From Bugula neritina (Eukaryota; Bryozoa; Gymnolaemata; Cheilostomatida; Bugulidae), in contig OZ037767.1 in assembly GCA_964035545.1 (NCBI GenBank), forward strand, positions 11,017,081-11,081,080: 64,000 nucleotides of DNA. The letters are read 5' to 3'. The notes under the pieces were generated by a model. It did not search any database. It was given only the letters and a program-made list of their open reading frames with translations, and was not told the DNA's origin. Position 1 is the first letter of the stretch; every line of letters begins with the position of its first letter. Shown here piece after piece: positions 25,696 to 40,600 of this stretch. The position numbers were made by a program, and so were the translations under genes.

Positions 25696-28600
25696 ATGGG
25701 TTTCCTATCCCAGCATGTACTGGTGTTACTTCTTGCGATATTCAGTCTGGTGTCCAGTCAGAGAACTCTAACAGTCAACAGAGGAGAGTCACTGTCGGTT
25801 GGACAGCTCAATGCTGTAAGTGTATCCAGACTTCTCTGCATTAAATTAGGAAATAAATAATTACTCGTCTTTATTGCATATTATTATGATTTATTGCCTT
25901 TCAGGTCAAAGCTAAAATGAACAGGAGAGTTCCTAATGCCGGTTATACAGTAAAATACTTCTTAGTAAAAGTTTCAAACCAAAAAATTATAGAAAATTAT
26001 CAAACACAAGACTTTGGACATTATAGTGTTTAAACACCCAGTATAGGCAACTGCAGTTAATTATATAGCAATAACTATAATATCTAGTAACACCTTGTTG
26101 TTGAAATGTTCCACATGAAGATGTTGGCGTTTTAGTAATGACAACAATTGGTCAGACCTACCGTAGTGTCATAATATTGTTCGCCATTATATTTCAAGTA
26201 ATCGCATTCATGCTTTATTGCAATCTCTAAAACCCAAATGATATAATGATATATCACAAATATTATAAACAATATAATTATATACTATAACGTGCAGTAT
26301 GTTATTACATTTATATAGTATAACATATATTAGGAGACAATTTATCTTATAATATATACGGGTTTAAATTAGGTTTTGATGTAAAAAATGTCAAGTTTAA
26401 AAATAATTGTTGTGAGATGACAGTTGCTGATGTTGCTGATGATTAGATTAATGATATCTACATTCAAACTGTAGCATTATTTAGTAACCAGGCTAGTTTA
26501 TAAACTAATTCCAACATGGGCCTCTATACCCCCCCCCCCCCCCCCCCCGTTAGGTCATCATAGGTTGGTCATCACAATATTATACTGCGTGTAGTCATTC
26601 TTGATCACTTGGCAACAATGATCGTTTTAACAAAATCTATTGATATGCAAATAATTAAGGTACTTCATCATCAGGCTAACACATGAATTAGAGACTGCAT
26701 GCTGGGGTCTATAGAGTATAGAGGAAGTGAGCTGGTACAGTTTATATACAAACTGTTTTTATTCTAAAAATAGCTTTTTGTGAATTTTATTATCACTATA
26801 TAACAGGATAACATGCAAAACCTATTGCTGACACGGGCTAATTGTTTTATATCAGCTAATTATGGCAGCATTCAGTTTTAGTTATATTGACCATCTGCTA
26901 CCAATATCTTTGTTCCATGTTGTATTCATATCTTTTTGTTAGAGTTCCTAGATTTATTGTTAGGAAAATCAGAAGTGAGTGTTTAGAAACCCTCTAAAAC
27001 AGTCAAACCAGCACATACCTTTTACTTGTTTTTCCCAAATTGCAGTTCTACCTCCTAGAGTATGCCAAGATTATGTTATACCTTGTTTTGTGCAGTTAGA
27101 AGCCGCTTATGCAAAGCTTGTTAAAAAGAGAAGAATCCAGAATGTGGCTGGAGTTGCTCGACAAGACTCTCGGGCTCGTATAGGGACAGCCGTCTCAAGG
27201 GTAGGTGATGAGAAAAGCCCAGAGGCTATAATAGTCTATAACATTCTTTAATATAGGACTCATGCTGCATGCTTGTGGAACTATTTTTATATGATCTTTT
27301 ATTGAATTGTGATTTAAAACTTATCTATCTTATTTATTTAATTAAAATATCTCTCAGTTGAGGGTGAACAAGCTTATTTAAAATGAGTCTTATATATCAG
27401 ACATCTTCTAAAGTTTCGAAACCTGCTCATGCCTCAAAATAAAGTCAGTTTAAAAACATAAATGACAATTTTTATTTTTCAAGATCTTAAAAAACTATCT
27501 CCTGATTACTCACAGCAGGGAGAGAAGTGCTTGAGTGATTTTTTAAACATCATCATGTCTATGTTCAAAGATTCTGTACTTGAATAGGCTCTGCTCTTTC
27601 TCAAAGTTAGCTTATAATGTAATATAATATAATATAATATATTATACCCAATATACTTATATATCGAACCTTGCCATATCAAGACTTATGTTTATACTTG
27701 CAGTCAGACATCCAGAATGACGGGTTGTTGGCGTTTGCTGACATCATGTTCCTAGGTACCGTGAACTTCAACAGGGCCATACCTAACATTATCAAAGGTG
27801 ATGTTTACCCAAACCCTGCTGAACTAGAAAGGATCCAATCAGCCAAAGAAAAAGTGAGCTGAAAAAACATATAACAGCTTATATTCATCTTTTTAAATTT
27901 TCTTTGTAAAGTACTATAGTATTCTATAATGATAGATACACGGGCTAACATTTTTTTGTTTATTTTATATAAACTGATAGCAAATTAATATAATATAATA
28001 AACAAAGTATCATAATTGAAATTCTGTTGAAGCGCAATAGCGCAGCAGATTATATTATGATATTAGAGTTAATTTATGGAGCAATTTTAAAAGTTTGAGT
28101 TCTTAAAATTTCTCCACTTCTGTACCTAAATGATTATATTCTACCATGCAGTCGCGCATTTAGTTATATAATATATCTGACCTATATAAAACGTGTATGA
28201 CCTATAATGTAACTTATATGACCTATATAACTTAACCATAGTCTGTTTATCACTCCCCATGTAACCTCCTCTTCACTTACATGTACATATAGAATAGGTT
28301 GTTAGCTTAGGTTATAGGCAAGTCATATAATTTATAAGCTGGGCTTTTGCAGAACCCACTAACAGCAAGGAGAGTTAAAAGAAAAGCTATCAACACTCAG
28401 TACAATGTGGTAGAGAAGTGGGAAAATGGAATAGTACCTTACAGAGTGATAACAAGCTCTTATGGTAAGTATACAAAAGATGGAATATGCATAACTCACC
28501 TGTTATTATGATCAGGTATATGGCACCAAATAAATTTTAGTAAGAGGTGTTATTAAAGCACTTTTGTTATTAAAAACAAATGGGTTCTATTATATAATTA

Positions 28601-31600
28601 TTTTACATGCTGGTAGGGATGAAAATAGCATGTGTGTATATTGGTAGTAAATAATGGTAAGTTGTTTAATACCATCACATTATTGGTTTTCTGCAGCTGA
28701 TCCAGATGCTGTGAGAGCCAAGATCAGAAGCTCTTTGGTTCCAATAGAACAGAGTTCCTGTGTGAAGTAAGTTGCAAGTTGTTTCAGTGTTTGTCTCATG
28801 AGAGCAGCTGCAGGGCAAAGTAATAGCTACAATGGCATCTAGTTGTGAATAATAACTATAGTGACACCAATGCAGTTGGCTTCTGATTTTCTCAACTTTT
28901 TTACAGCTTGGACAACTCCAAATTTATCTTATTTACCTACAAATTATGTAGGTACTAATGTGGTGCTAAACGATTGATAAATATTTTACATGAGAATGGC
29001 TGACAAACACTATAATTGGTATAATGATTTTGTAATATGGAACTACCACACTACGAAACTAAGCTTCAAGTTACTCTTATTTGATTGTAAACTTCTATCA
29101 CTTCTCATTCCTTAGTCATTTATTTAATACACTAATAAACATATTAATGTTACAAAGTTTAATAAGCAAAGCAAAATTAGCTATCTATATATACTGCAGG
29201 CATGGGCAAAGAATATTAAACATTGCTTAGCAGTTGGGTACAGTTGGGCCTGTTACTAATTAGAGAAATGTGATACCTTCTCCTGCATGCATATCATGTG
29301 TTGTGAAAATCTGGTTCTCATCAAGTAGAAGTTTTTTGAAAAAACAGACTATTGTCAAAATTTTAGATTCCACATTAATCTACTGTGGCTTGTTGGTCTA
29401 GGGGTATGATTCTCGCTTAGGGTGCGAGAGGTCCCGGGTTCAAATCCCGGACAAGCCCTATTCTTTTATAAATTATAGGTCTGTGATATGTAATTTTCAT
29501 ACCTCTACAAAGAAGCTTTTTACTTTCACAAAGTTGCTAATATATAACGAAAAAATGAACTGTATATTCAGCACATAGAAACAAATAAGTATTTCATTGA
29601 TTGTAAACTGCTATCACTTCTCATCCCTTAGTCATTTATTTAATACACTAATAAACATATTAATGTTACAAAATTTAATATATCATAGCAGCTAGTTTGC
29701 TGATACCGCAAAAATTGTTTTCATTTTGGTCTCATCATATATCTCCAACCATATCTATACTTAGCCTTTTTGCCAACTACAAGTTTGATATACTATGTAA
29801 TATTAGCATACAGTTAACAAATATAATTCTAATATATTCTGTTATACTTCTAAACTGCATTTCCTTGCACATATAGTATATTCTTATTCGTTAACTACTT
29901 GACTCACTCACAGGTTCACTGAAATCCTGCCGACTCAAGTTTTCAGCTCTAGTCAAAGTCTAGTCGAGGTCAAGGACAACTTAGCCTGTGCTTCTACTAT
30001 TGGCAGAATACCTGGTCAAAGTCAAGTGTTGTCACTGGCACCTGGGTGTCTTGTGGTAGGTGCAAAGGCTACTTTTGACATTCTTTATACAAACGCTCTA
30101 AAACTTGCATCTACATTCTACACACTCTACACAGTAGGCCTATGTTTACATATACACATACACCTCAACAACCACATATGAAAATTAAAACTTTACAATA
30201 ATTTTTGACCACAAATATATTTTGGTAAAAAGTATAATCTTGAAAGGCTCATAGCATCAAATTAAAGTCTTATGATTAAATGTCAATGTAACTACAGATT
30301 ATATTTCAACTAAAAATTTAAAATTTCTTTTTTAACTCTATGCTTTTATTTTGCAGACTGGGACAATACAGCATGAGTTTCTGCATTCGCTCGGCTTCGG
30401 GCACGAGCATGAAAGACCTGACAGAGATAACTTTGTAGCCATAAATTCTAAGTACATACAGCAGGAGTATATTCGAAACTTTGACAAAGAGCCCTACCCC
30501 ACATATTCTACAAACATAGCTTATGATCTGTCTTCTATCATGCACTATTCTCAGAACGTATGTAGGCCTTTGATAATATACTAAACTTACTCTAGAGTCT
30601 AGACTCCTGGCCATGTTCAACTTATTTATGTAATAGATAGTAATAATTTGTGTCTTTAACAGCGGGACTGAGTTCTTTTGATATCAAATAGCCTAGCAAT
30701 GTGGGGTGTATCCTTATCTACCCTACCTGCAGATCAACTTTTGACAAGGGAATGTTAGAGCTCAGCTTTTCTGTTCACCATGATTTTATTAACATGTTCT
30801 TATGTCAAATACTCTTCAAGTTAATTTAACTGCATGGGCGTATACTTTCATCTATAATTATTTCATACTTCTATCATCTATACAGATAGATTTCGATATA
30901 ATATTTAGAAGGGACTCTATAATACTATAACACTTTACCGTATACTATATAATACTAAACTATCATATTCCAGTGATGCAATGCAATATATTAATATATT
31001 ACTGTATTGCACTATACTACATTAAGTTACAGTAGTAAGTTATACTGTATAATAACCATGCATGCATGTACTTTAAACAGCTGCTGCTTTATAATTATTG
31101 TAATGGTTATCATGCATACATACTTTAAACAACTGATGCCTTGATTGTTAAACAAATTAATATATGCCTCTCATTACAGCAATTCAGTATAGACCTAGGA
31201 TCTAACACCATAGAGGTAACCGACCCCTACCTTGCCATCAGTGCCCTAGATGTAGGGCAGAGAATAGGCTTTTCCTGGCTGGATGAGGTGGCAATGAATC
31301 AGTACTACAACTGTGAGAAGGATTGCACCATGAACTGCAAAAATGGTGGATATGTGAGAAAACTGTCATCTGGTATCTGCCAATGCTTCTGCCCTCCTGG
31401 TTTGAGTATGTGTACTGCTATCTGGAAATACTAGCAAAACATAACATGTTTTCTATATAGAGACAAGAGTGAAATTGTAGTTCTGAATAGCCTTTGCTTT
31501 AGTAAAACTTGTAACACAAAAATTATACAACTACAGCATAAAGCCACTACATTTCAAACCAGCAAATACCAAACCCATCTCAAACTAACCAAAGAGTATG

Positions 31601-34600
31601 AACACAAGACATACAGAAATCTGCACTTAGATGTATATTTCCTGCTAGTCCAAACTAACTTTTATGTAAGTAGTTATCTGCATGCAGTCCTACGAGCTTC
31701 GATCCTTTGTCATATCACTCCAGCATATATGACCTACATAGAAACAATTGAAGTTTAACTTTAGGAACCAGAATTGACAGAGAGAGCTTAATTTCAAGTT
31801 TTCTGACGTGTAGCTCAATAAAAACTGCAAAAAAAGATTGTTTTTAATAGTTCAGATTGCAAACAATTTGCTATTTTAACTGTTCTTCCTTATCACATTA
31901 GCATAATATGTATATGCTACTGGGCCTCAACAAATTCTTTATTCGAATTGGCTTCTCTCATTTCTCTAGTCATGGCTACTGTTTCCACGATCTATTCTGT
32001 CATATCTAGCTCATGGGTTTTCAGGCTTTATGTTTCGACATCTTTCTCTTGAAACATCTATTTCTGTATTTCCATGAATCCTCAAAAAGCAATTGTTAAA
32101 GCCATATTTCATAATCAAAGTTGCTTATAGTGCTTCGAATGGATTTGAAACTGTTCATTTACAGAACATTGTTGGTGAGGAAATAGTATTACCATCATTA
32201 TCCAGTCAGGTGTTGTTATTTCTTTAGTTTTTGCACTAGAAATTCTATAGAAATTAGTAACTGCAAATTACCCATAACATAGTGCTTATGAGTCATAAGC
32301 AGCAATTAATATGATTATACTAATTGCTTAACTTGACATGACATTAGGGCGCTAATGAAGTGGTGCTGTTTTATGTATAGTGTGAAACTGTGTGGCAGGT
32401 GCCTGTTGTGTAGTAAAGCTAACTGGATGACAAAGTTAGTAATTATGAGTTGGAGTGACTAATAAACATTATTACTATCTGTTTATACGTGATGGTACTT
32501 TTGGTTGCCTATGAATTTGCTAGCAGTTTACATAAGGAAGTTACTGTTTACTGGATTTCTGATGTTGTATCAAATCATAACATTTGATAAATGTGATTAA
32601 CTAAAAATAGCAATTTCCAACATTTGATAGATGTCTGTTAGTCTATCCAAACTAATGATTTGGTATACACGAAAGCTTAGATTTGCATAAACTACAGTTT
32701 CACAATTTTTTTCAGCCTAACATTATTTTTTACAACCACGTAAACAAAAGTTCCAATAATGCGTAACCTAATTTGTAATTAAACTTCACTTTATACGATG
32801 AGAAATTTTCAAAATTGAAGAACCAATTAACCTAAAGATTGTCACATAGACTAACTTCATAACTTCGCTGATGCTCACAAATTTTTTATCACTCAGCCTT
32901 TTTAAAACTTATTTATAAACAAGTTTAAAATATGTTAATATTTCGTATAAGATATATAGATATAACTGCACACATTTATGGTTCTAGGGATTGTAATCCG
33001 AAATTTTATTTAGTTAATGTTCTACACCAAGAGCCATGCTGGCAGTCTATAGCCCTGAGTGATTAAATGGTGTGTTTTTAGGTTATCTTCCAGGCAATCT
33101 CTTGCATATACACTATATGCACTATATACACTATATACACTATATGCACTATATACACTATATACACTATATGCACTATATGCACTATATACACTATAAT
33201 ATACACTATACACACTATATACACTATATCTACACTATATACACTATATGCACTATATACACTATATACACCATATACACCATATACACTACCTCTATAA
33301 TACAGAATCTTATTGCATCTTATAATGGTCTGTAGGTGGAAGTACATGTGAAGAAGTTGTCAACCCTTGTGGGGAATATGTTGACTTATCATTAACAGAT
33401 GGGGAGAAAAACATCACCTCTCAAAGTATGTTATATTATTGCAGACCTACTATAGCTTGTCATAATATAAATATTACTATATACTTACCTCGAGGGCCAT
33501 ACTTACACTATACATACTGTTAGATCTATTATACTTACCTGAAAAACCCTGTTTATTGCATAAGCCACACCTTAAGAATTATACTTATATTATCTTGTTA
33601 TCAGACTTTGATGGAGTCGGGTCCTTTCTAAGTAATGATATCTGCTACTACTTCATAAAAGGACCGGGTTACATTGAATTGACCTTCACACACTTTGATA
33701 TAAAGTGTGACAACTCCTTAGAAGTCCGATCTTTTCACATTAGTCAACCAGCTCTTGGGTAAGTAGGTTAATGGATGCTAATAGCTTGAAGTCAATGAAA
33801 GTTGTAGAATCTAATTATGACACACCATCTGCTACTTCCATAACTTCACAAGGAAGTTGAAAGGTCACACAGCATGTTTTCAGCTTTGCTATGTGTGTGA
33901 GGGTTGGTTACATTGTTATACATTTTTAGCAGTCTTGGTAAACCAGCATGTCATTGCCAAGAAATCTACATAGTTTGTAACTAATAACCATGCCTAAATT
34001 TACAACAAATATTCTTAGCATAATTTCATGTGGGTTTATAGTCGCCATCCCTGTGAAAACCCCTGTTGGAAAGGGTTTTTTAAGTGTGCCAAGGACTTAT
34101 TTCTGTCGTGGCAAAAAAGAAATCATGACTGAATGCCTTTCCTGGCATCCCTAATGGCCGTTATTAGGATTTGAACCACTGACTTTGTGTTTACTAATTA
34201 GTCAATGCTTTAACCACCAGGTCATCCTGCACCCTACAGCATTATACATTTTGAAGCTTAGTGTAGTATTGCAATACTGAAATCATCCATAAACTATGCC
34301 CTAACTTCAATGAACTAGAGTGAGTATTTTGTAGACTGTGTGGAGACACAGAGCCAGCCCCTGTAAGGACTATGTACTCCCCCACCCCTGGTATGCTCAT
34401 GTTGATATATGATACAACTAAGGCCAATGAAAGGCAGAGAGGATGGTCCCTATCAGCTAAATCACACACTGATGCCTGTCTAGCTGATCCTTGCCATGGT
34501 GCTAAATGTACTCCAGTGTCTGGGTCAGACACCCAGTACAGATGTGACTATCCTGGTGAGTAAAATAGTTTGCAGTATAACCATGTTAATTGTAACATTC

Positions 34601-37600
34601 AAGTTACTGAAACACTATATGATAATAATCATGTTTAAAAAATTAGGAAGCAAGCACTGGTGATTTGCTAATATGCACATCTATATTATATTAAATACTG
34701 CTAGTTAGCTGAAAAGCCAAACTACTTATGTGAAGTTGCTTTCTCACAACAGAAAATGTCTCAATAAGCATTGCCAATATTAGTTTAGTTCTTATTTATT
34801 TACCATTACTTTTTATTACCTTCTCATGATTTACTGCCCATAATTGATTAAAACTGGAGTTGCCTTCTTACAGACATATTGACAAATGAGATGTTAGAAA
34901 TTTAGTTTATATGTCAGATATCGTACAGAATGACTATAAACATGATGAAGAAGTTGTTGGTATTCACCACCTCAATTGCTGGAAGATCTTTAGCTAAATT
35001 ATGATTCTACATTACTGCCTCTTCCTATTGGTGCAATCAGCTTTTCTGTTAGCCTAAAGTTATCAAACTAGTCTCAATATGCTTCGGTTTACTTCACACA
35101 CAACTTGCCCGTTGCCTTTGTGTTGCCACATTAGGCAGGATAAACTCTAGAAATTGAGTGTAAAAACCCATTCAAGTGTTGTAACAGAGAAATTTGAAAA
35201 AGTCTGGATTCTTAATGTCAATTTAACTTTTGGTTTGAGAGGGCAATGAAAATAGCAATAACAAAACTTTATTTGCAAGATCTCTCGTCTAAATTACTGA
35301 CTTCTTTTTGCAAATATCCCAGTTACTGCAACAGCCTCTATTTATACAGCCTTTCTACCAGGTTAGATACTCATGACACTTAATTAGATGTTATTGGTAG
35401 ACCACCCCATGCACTGCGAGTTTAACCAAGGAAGACTGGGAGCCTGCAACAGAGTCAAGTTTAACAAATACTACCAGCACGCAGATGACTTTCAGTTAGC
35501 ATGGCAGGTGGCCTCCAACAGCAACCCGCACATGCTCACCAGTACCGATGTGACTCACAGGCTACAGAGAGGAATAGCTAGCATTATACCTCACGACTTC
35601 ACTGGTGAAGTTTATAGTTCCCGGAACAATCTTAATATCTTGATTTGTTGTGACTTATTTGTTATTTGAAATAATTTTTAAGCATTTTTAAAAATATGAA
35701 TTTTACTGGTTTATTAGGTTAAAAACTTATTGTCTGAAAAACAGTATTTATAAAGTTACAATAAGTGGGAGAAGCTTACAATATAAATGGCTACCATATT
35801 ATGACAAAAACTTCTTATAATAATAATCAATTCTAAAATACGGAAATTGTCTTCCCATGACAAAACAAACTGTAATACACAAAATCAAACCATATTCTTA
35901 TTACGAACAAAATGATAAAACATAACAGGGTAACGAAATTCTATTTTGAAGTTACAGATTGTGAAAATACTTCTGATATTTTGTTTCAACTCATTGGGTT
36001 ATGGGAGTTGTGCTTTCATTTCAGGAAAGCAATGGTGCTTCAGCTTCAAGTACAGAATAAATGGTGATGATGATGCCACTATCAACCTGCATTTAGTGAG
36101 GAACAAGGAAATGGGGGCTGGAAGCATAGTTTATACAGATACGGATGACAGACTGTCTTTCTACTCCACACAAAATATTGACATTGATGGGCGTCAGTAC
36201 GCTGACTCAGATATGGTGGAGGTCAGCATAGCAGTCACAGTGGAATAGTAGAGTAGTCAGAGTAGTACTGTGTAGCAGTATTGTGTTGTAGCGCTGTGTG
36301 GTAGAGTCGAGTACCTACTGTATAGTATCACTGTGTATTAGTACTGTGTAGTATAGTAGTACTGTGTAATGGAGTAGTACTGTGTAGTAGAGTACTATAC
36401 TGTGTAATAGAGTAGTACTATGTAATAGAGTACTATAGAGTAATACGTATTATGATGATTTCAGTTGGTGTTTGAAGTGCTATACACAGATGTGGGACCC
36501 AGAATTGACACAGTTGATATTGACGATATTCATCTTATTCCTCAGCCATGTCCAGTCAGAACAGGTAGATCAGTAAATAAGTAACAAAACTCATTATGGG
36601 GACAAAATAAGAGCCTCCAGCTACCAATTTAATGTTCATTTTAGATCCATGCGCTTCGTTCCCTTGTGGAGACAGAGAATGCAGGAGTGTCAACAACGCT
36701 GCAGTTTGCACCTACCCAGACACAGATATCCACTGCGGCTTTGAGACGCATGAGAACGGTTGCCAGGCAGACGTTGAGTTCTTTGGAAAATTCCACTCGC
36801 ATGACGATTCTGATTGGACGTTATACAGCGGACAAACACTGACACCTGGCACTGGTAGGTTGCTATACAATATCAAGATGCTTCACCTGGCCTTTCTATA
36901 TTGTTTTAGAAAAACTGCTATATTGCATATGAACATGATTATTAGAAATTGTGTAAATTAGTGCTAGCTATCAAATGTGCCCAGTCAATGTATAGGTGTT
37001 ACATGGATGTCTATTAGATTTATATTGGCAATATGGTATGTTAGTGAGCAATCTTATAGAGTTCATTTTCTCGGAGCCTATTCCTGAAATTTAAAAAATC
37101 TGTGATATCATGAATATTGGCTAGTTTATAAATTCAACATGTTTATCAGCGAAATCCACTACTATGTCACTCACAGGTATTATATTCACTCACATGTATC
37201 ATATTACATTCACTCACAGGTATTATATTCACACACAGGTATTATATTATATTCACTCACAGGTATTAATTACATTCACTCACAGGTACTATATTCACTC
37301 ACAGGTACTATATTCACTCACAGGTATTATATTCACACACAGGTATTAATTATTCTATTCACACATAAATCACAGGTTTTCACCTAAAAGCTGCTTTTTT
37401 CAGGACCAGATGGAGCTGCTGTCGGTGACGGATATCTCTATGTAGAGTCAAATTTTCCTCCTGTTGCCATGGCAACATCAATAAGATCCTCCTACATTCG
37501 CCTGTCTCCACGGAAGTCAGCGGAAAGGTGTCTAGAGTTTCGCTACCACATGTTTGGCATTGCGTGAGTTGGTATAATGATACCCGTGTGCAGTGACAGT

Positions 37601-40600
37601 AGTTCATCTAGCAGATATATGCTTTTGTTTGTTTATAAAGTATTTCCAGCTATTTCATAGTATTGTCTCTAAATAAAGTATATGCAACGTTTTCTGATGG
37701 AACAATGGCTATTGCTCAAAACTTTTTCATTATTCGTTAATTTTTATAACAGTAAAGTAAAGCTGCCTGCAACATTTATCATAGATTAAAATACTTCCCT
37801 TACTTGAGTTTTGACTACTGATTTATTGAGGCTGTGCCTATTTCACAAAGAATAACTTCTAAATTAGTTCATATGCATGCATTTAAAGAACTAATGTGGA
37901 GTAAATTTACTAATTAAATAAATAGCATGCAAGGCTAATGTTTTAAGAAATTGCATTTAATAAAGTAAGTGGAGCAATTATACAAGCCACAACTGTGCAA
38001 TAATGGCATCTTCTTGTCATTGCTACTGTGTATAACTTACAGTTGCAAGACTTATAGTTTAGATAACTAGTATTAAGTATTCATTCTAAATTATATTAAA
38101 TATATGATTATAACCTGTGTGCCTGAGACCAATCAAGGAGGTAGATGACTAGATGCAGTAATGGAGAAATTGAAAAAACCCTGTGTTCTAGACTAAGAAT
38201 ATATAGCAGAAAAGGTTGTGCTCTCACAAACTTTCTATTTTTGCCCCAAACCAAAATTTAGTAACGAAATTAAAGAACTGAGGCTATTTCAGCTTCTTCA
38301 GCTGAGCAATGATTACATAGAATATGTATGTTTTAGAGTTGAAAGGCTAGAAGTACAAGTATCTATCTACGACTCCTTTGTACCAGGGATACGGCGTCTG
38401 TGGGTTGTTCATGGAAATCAGGGCAACCAGTGGAAATATGCACAGGTTGATGTAGATGTCAATGACCGGCTCGAAAATGTAAAAATACAGGTATGTTTAG
38501 CATTTTCTAACTGTTAAAATTATCTCTCCTCAATGCGTTACAAAATAAAAGTTTGCACAAGATCAGCAAATTCTTGTACCATTCAGTTAATATAGATCAA
38601 ACGGTTTTATTGAACAGTTATGGTAATTATTAGTAAGCATTGTGTGATTCCTTATAGACAATATGTCATACACTTTAAACATAATGTGCTAATATAAATT
38701 GTTTTCTTCAGCATCTTTTTCCCCATTGCTGTTTTGTCCATCTCTATATTACCCATTACTGTTATGTGCCCACTACTATTTCGTCCCATTATTATTTTGC
38801 CCCATTACTGTTTTGTCAAAAGCCCATTTCAACAAGCGCAACACTTTAATAGTAAAAAGAAATAAGCAAGTTAGTAAAGCATCTTTATGATATTATATGT
38901 TTTTAATAGAAGCTGTTTGATTAGTTTAATTACTGGTGGGTAAAACTATGCAAATGTCCTAAAGCCGTGTTACTAGACTAAATTATTTGCTTCGTTAAAT
39001 ATATAGTTTGGCACTGATGTACTAACCAAGACATAGTACATATAAGTAAGTTATAACCTTCAAAAATATTAATCTAGATTGATATAAAACTTTAAAAATA
39101 AAATAAGTTAGTTACTATAATTATGTGGCTATAAAAATAATGCAGGTGGAGATTATCGCTAAGGGCAGAAGTAAATTCTCAGATATAGCCGTAGATGACA
39201 TTCACCTCACTAAAGGACTTTGTGATCGTAGCCCAGGTAAGTGAAATGCTAAATAGTAAACTGCAGCTCATTTCAAATGGCTTCTTTACTATTAATGAGT
39301 TTATAGCTATTGATCAACATGTAAGAAATCTGGCAAACTCAGCTTGTGTTGTCAAATTAGCAAATAAGATACGTAAGAAACTAGTACACATACCTTAATA
39401 TTTCATAATAGGTATCACCAATTAACTTTCTTATTGTAGTGAATGGCAAATGGGCAGAATGGGGTGCATACAGTCAATGCTCGCATACATGTGGAACTGG
39501 AACCAAATCCAGAAACCGTTCATGTGTTCCTCCAGTAAATGGAGGTCTTAACTGTAGCGGTGAAAGCTTTGAAACAGCTAGTTGTGAGGTGGTTGCATGT
39601 GCCGTGAATGGTAAATTAACAGAATGGTCAGATTGGGGTACTTGTCCAGTAACTTGTGGTGGAGGCATGGCGTCAAGAAGCAGATTCTGTATACCTCCTG
39701 AAGGAGCAGGCTTGCCTTGCCCACCAGAAGAGCTTGAACAATCTGAAGTGTGTGGTAGCTCTCCGTGTCCAACACCTGGAAATTGGCAAGCTTGGGCATT
39801 ATGGGGGACTTGTTCAGTAACTGAATGCGGATTAAATGGACAACAAATCAGAGAAAGAGTCTGTGTTCTTACTCAACATAATGGATTGCCATGTTCTGGA
39901 GGCAGTAGAGAAAGCAGGTTTTGTAGTGGCCCTCCATGTATTCCAGTAGACAGTGTAACAGGAGAGTGGAGCAACTGGAGTGAATGCTCACTTGCATGTG
40001 GTGGCGGTCAGCGCCACAGATCCAGACTGTGTATTCTAGAGAGCATTAATGGAGGTTTAACATGTGAAGATGCAGGATTAACAAGCTCAGAAGCGTGTAA
40101 CACTAATATATGTTCAGAGAACGCAACTGTATCCTCTTGGAGTGAATGGACAGATTGCAGCCGTACATGTGGGACAGGAATTAGGACAAGACAACGAAAT
40201 TGTGTATCTGAGCAACAAAATGGTGGAAAAAGTTGCTTAGATTTTGGACTTTCTGAACAAGAAAACTGCAAAACAACAGATTGTCCAATAGATGGTCAAC
40301 TGTCTGATTGGACAAGTTGGTCTGGTTGTAGTAAAACTTGTGGGGAAGGTGGGGAAGTTACGAGAATGCGATCATGCTTAGTTGAAGCTCAAGATGAAGG
40401 AATTTCATGTGCTGAGCAAGGGCTAATTGAAGCAAAGTCATGTGATTTAAATGATATTACTGAATGCCTAATTGATGCAGTCTTGAGTTCTTGGAGTGAT
40501 TGGACACAGTGCCCAGTAACATGTGGAGGAGGAGAACAAAGCCGTATAAGAAAGTGTGACACTGAGGCATCAGGTGGGGGCAAATCATGCAGTGACTTTG

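Noticed and set aside
30318-30620. Minus-strand 100-codon frame over the astacin active-site exon
   Set aside because: It is antisense to a coding exon with the complete astacin signature and no independent support.
33022-33347. Overlapping open frames on both strands rich in His/Tyr/Ile or Val/Tyr/Ser
   Set aside because: They are translations of a 9-nt tandem repeat, whose unit is a multiple of three, so all frames stay open. No start context, splice logic or homology supports coding.
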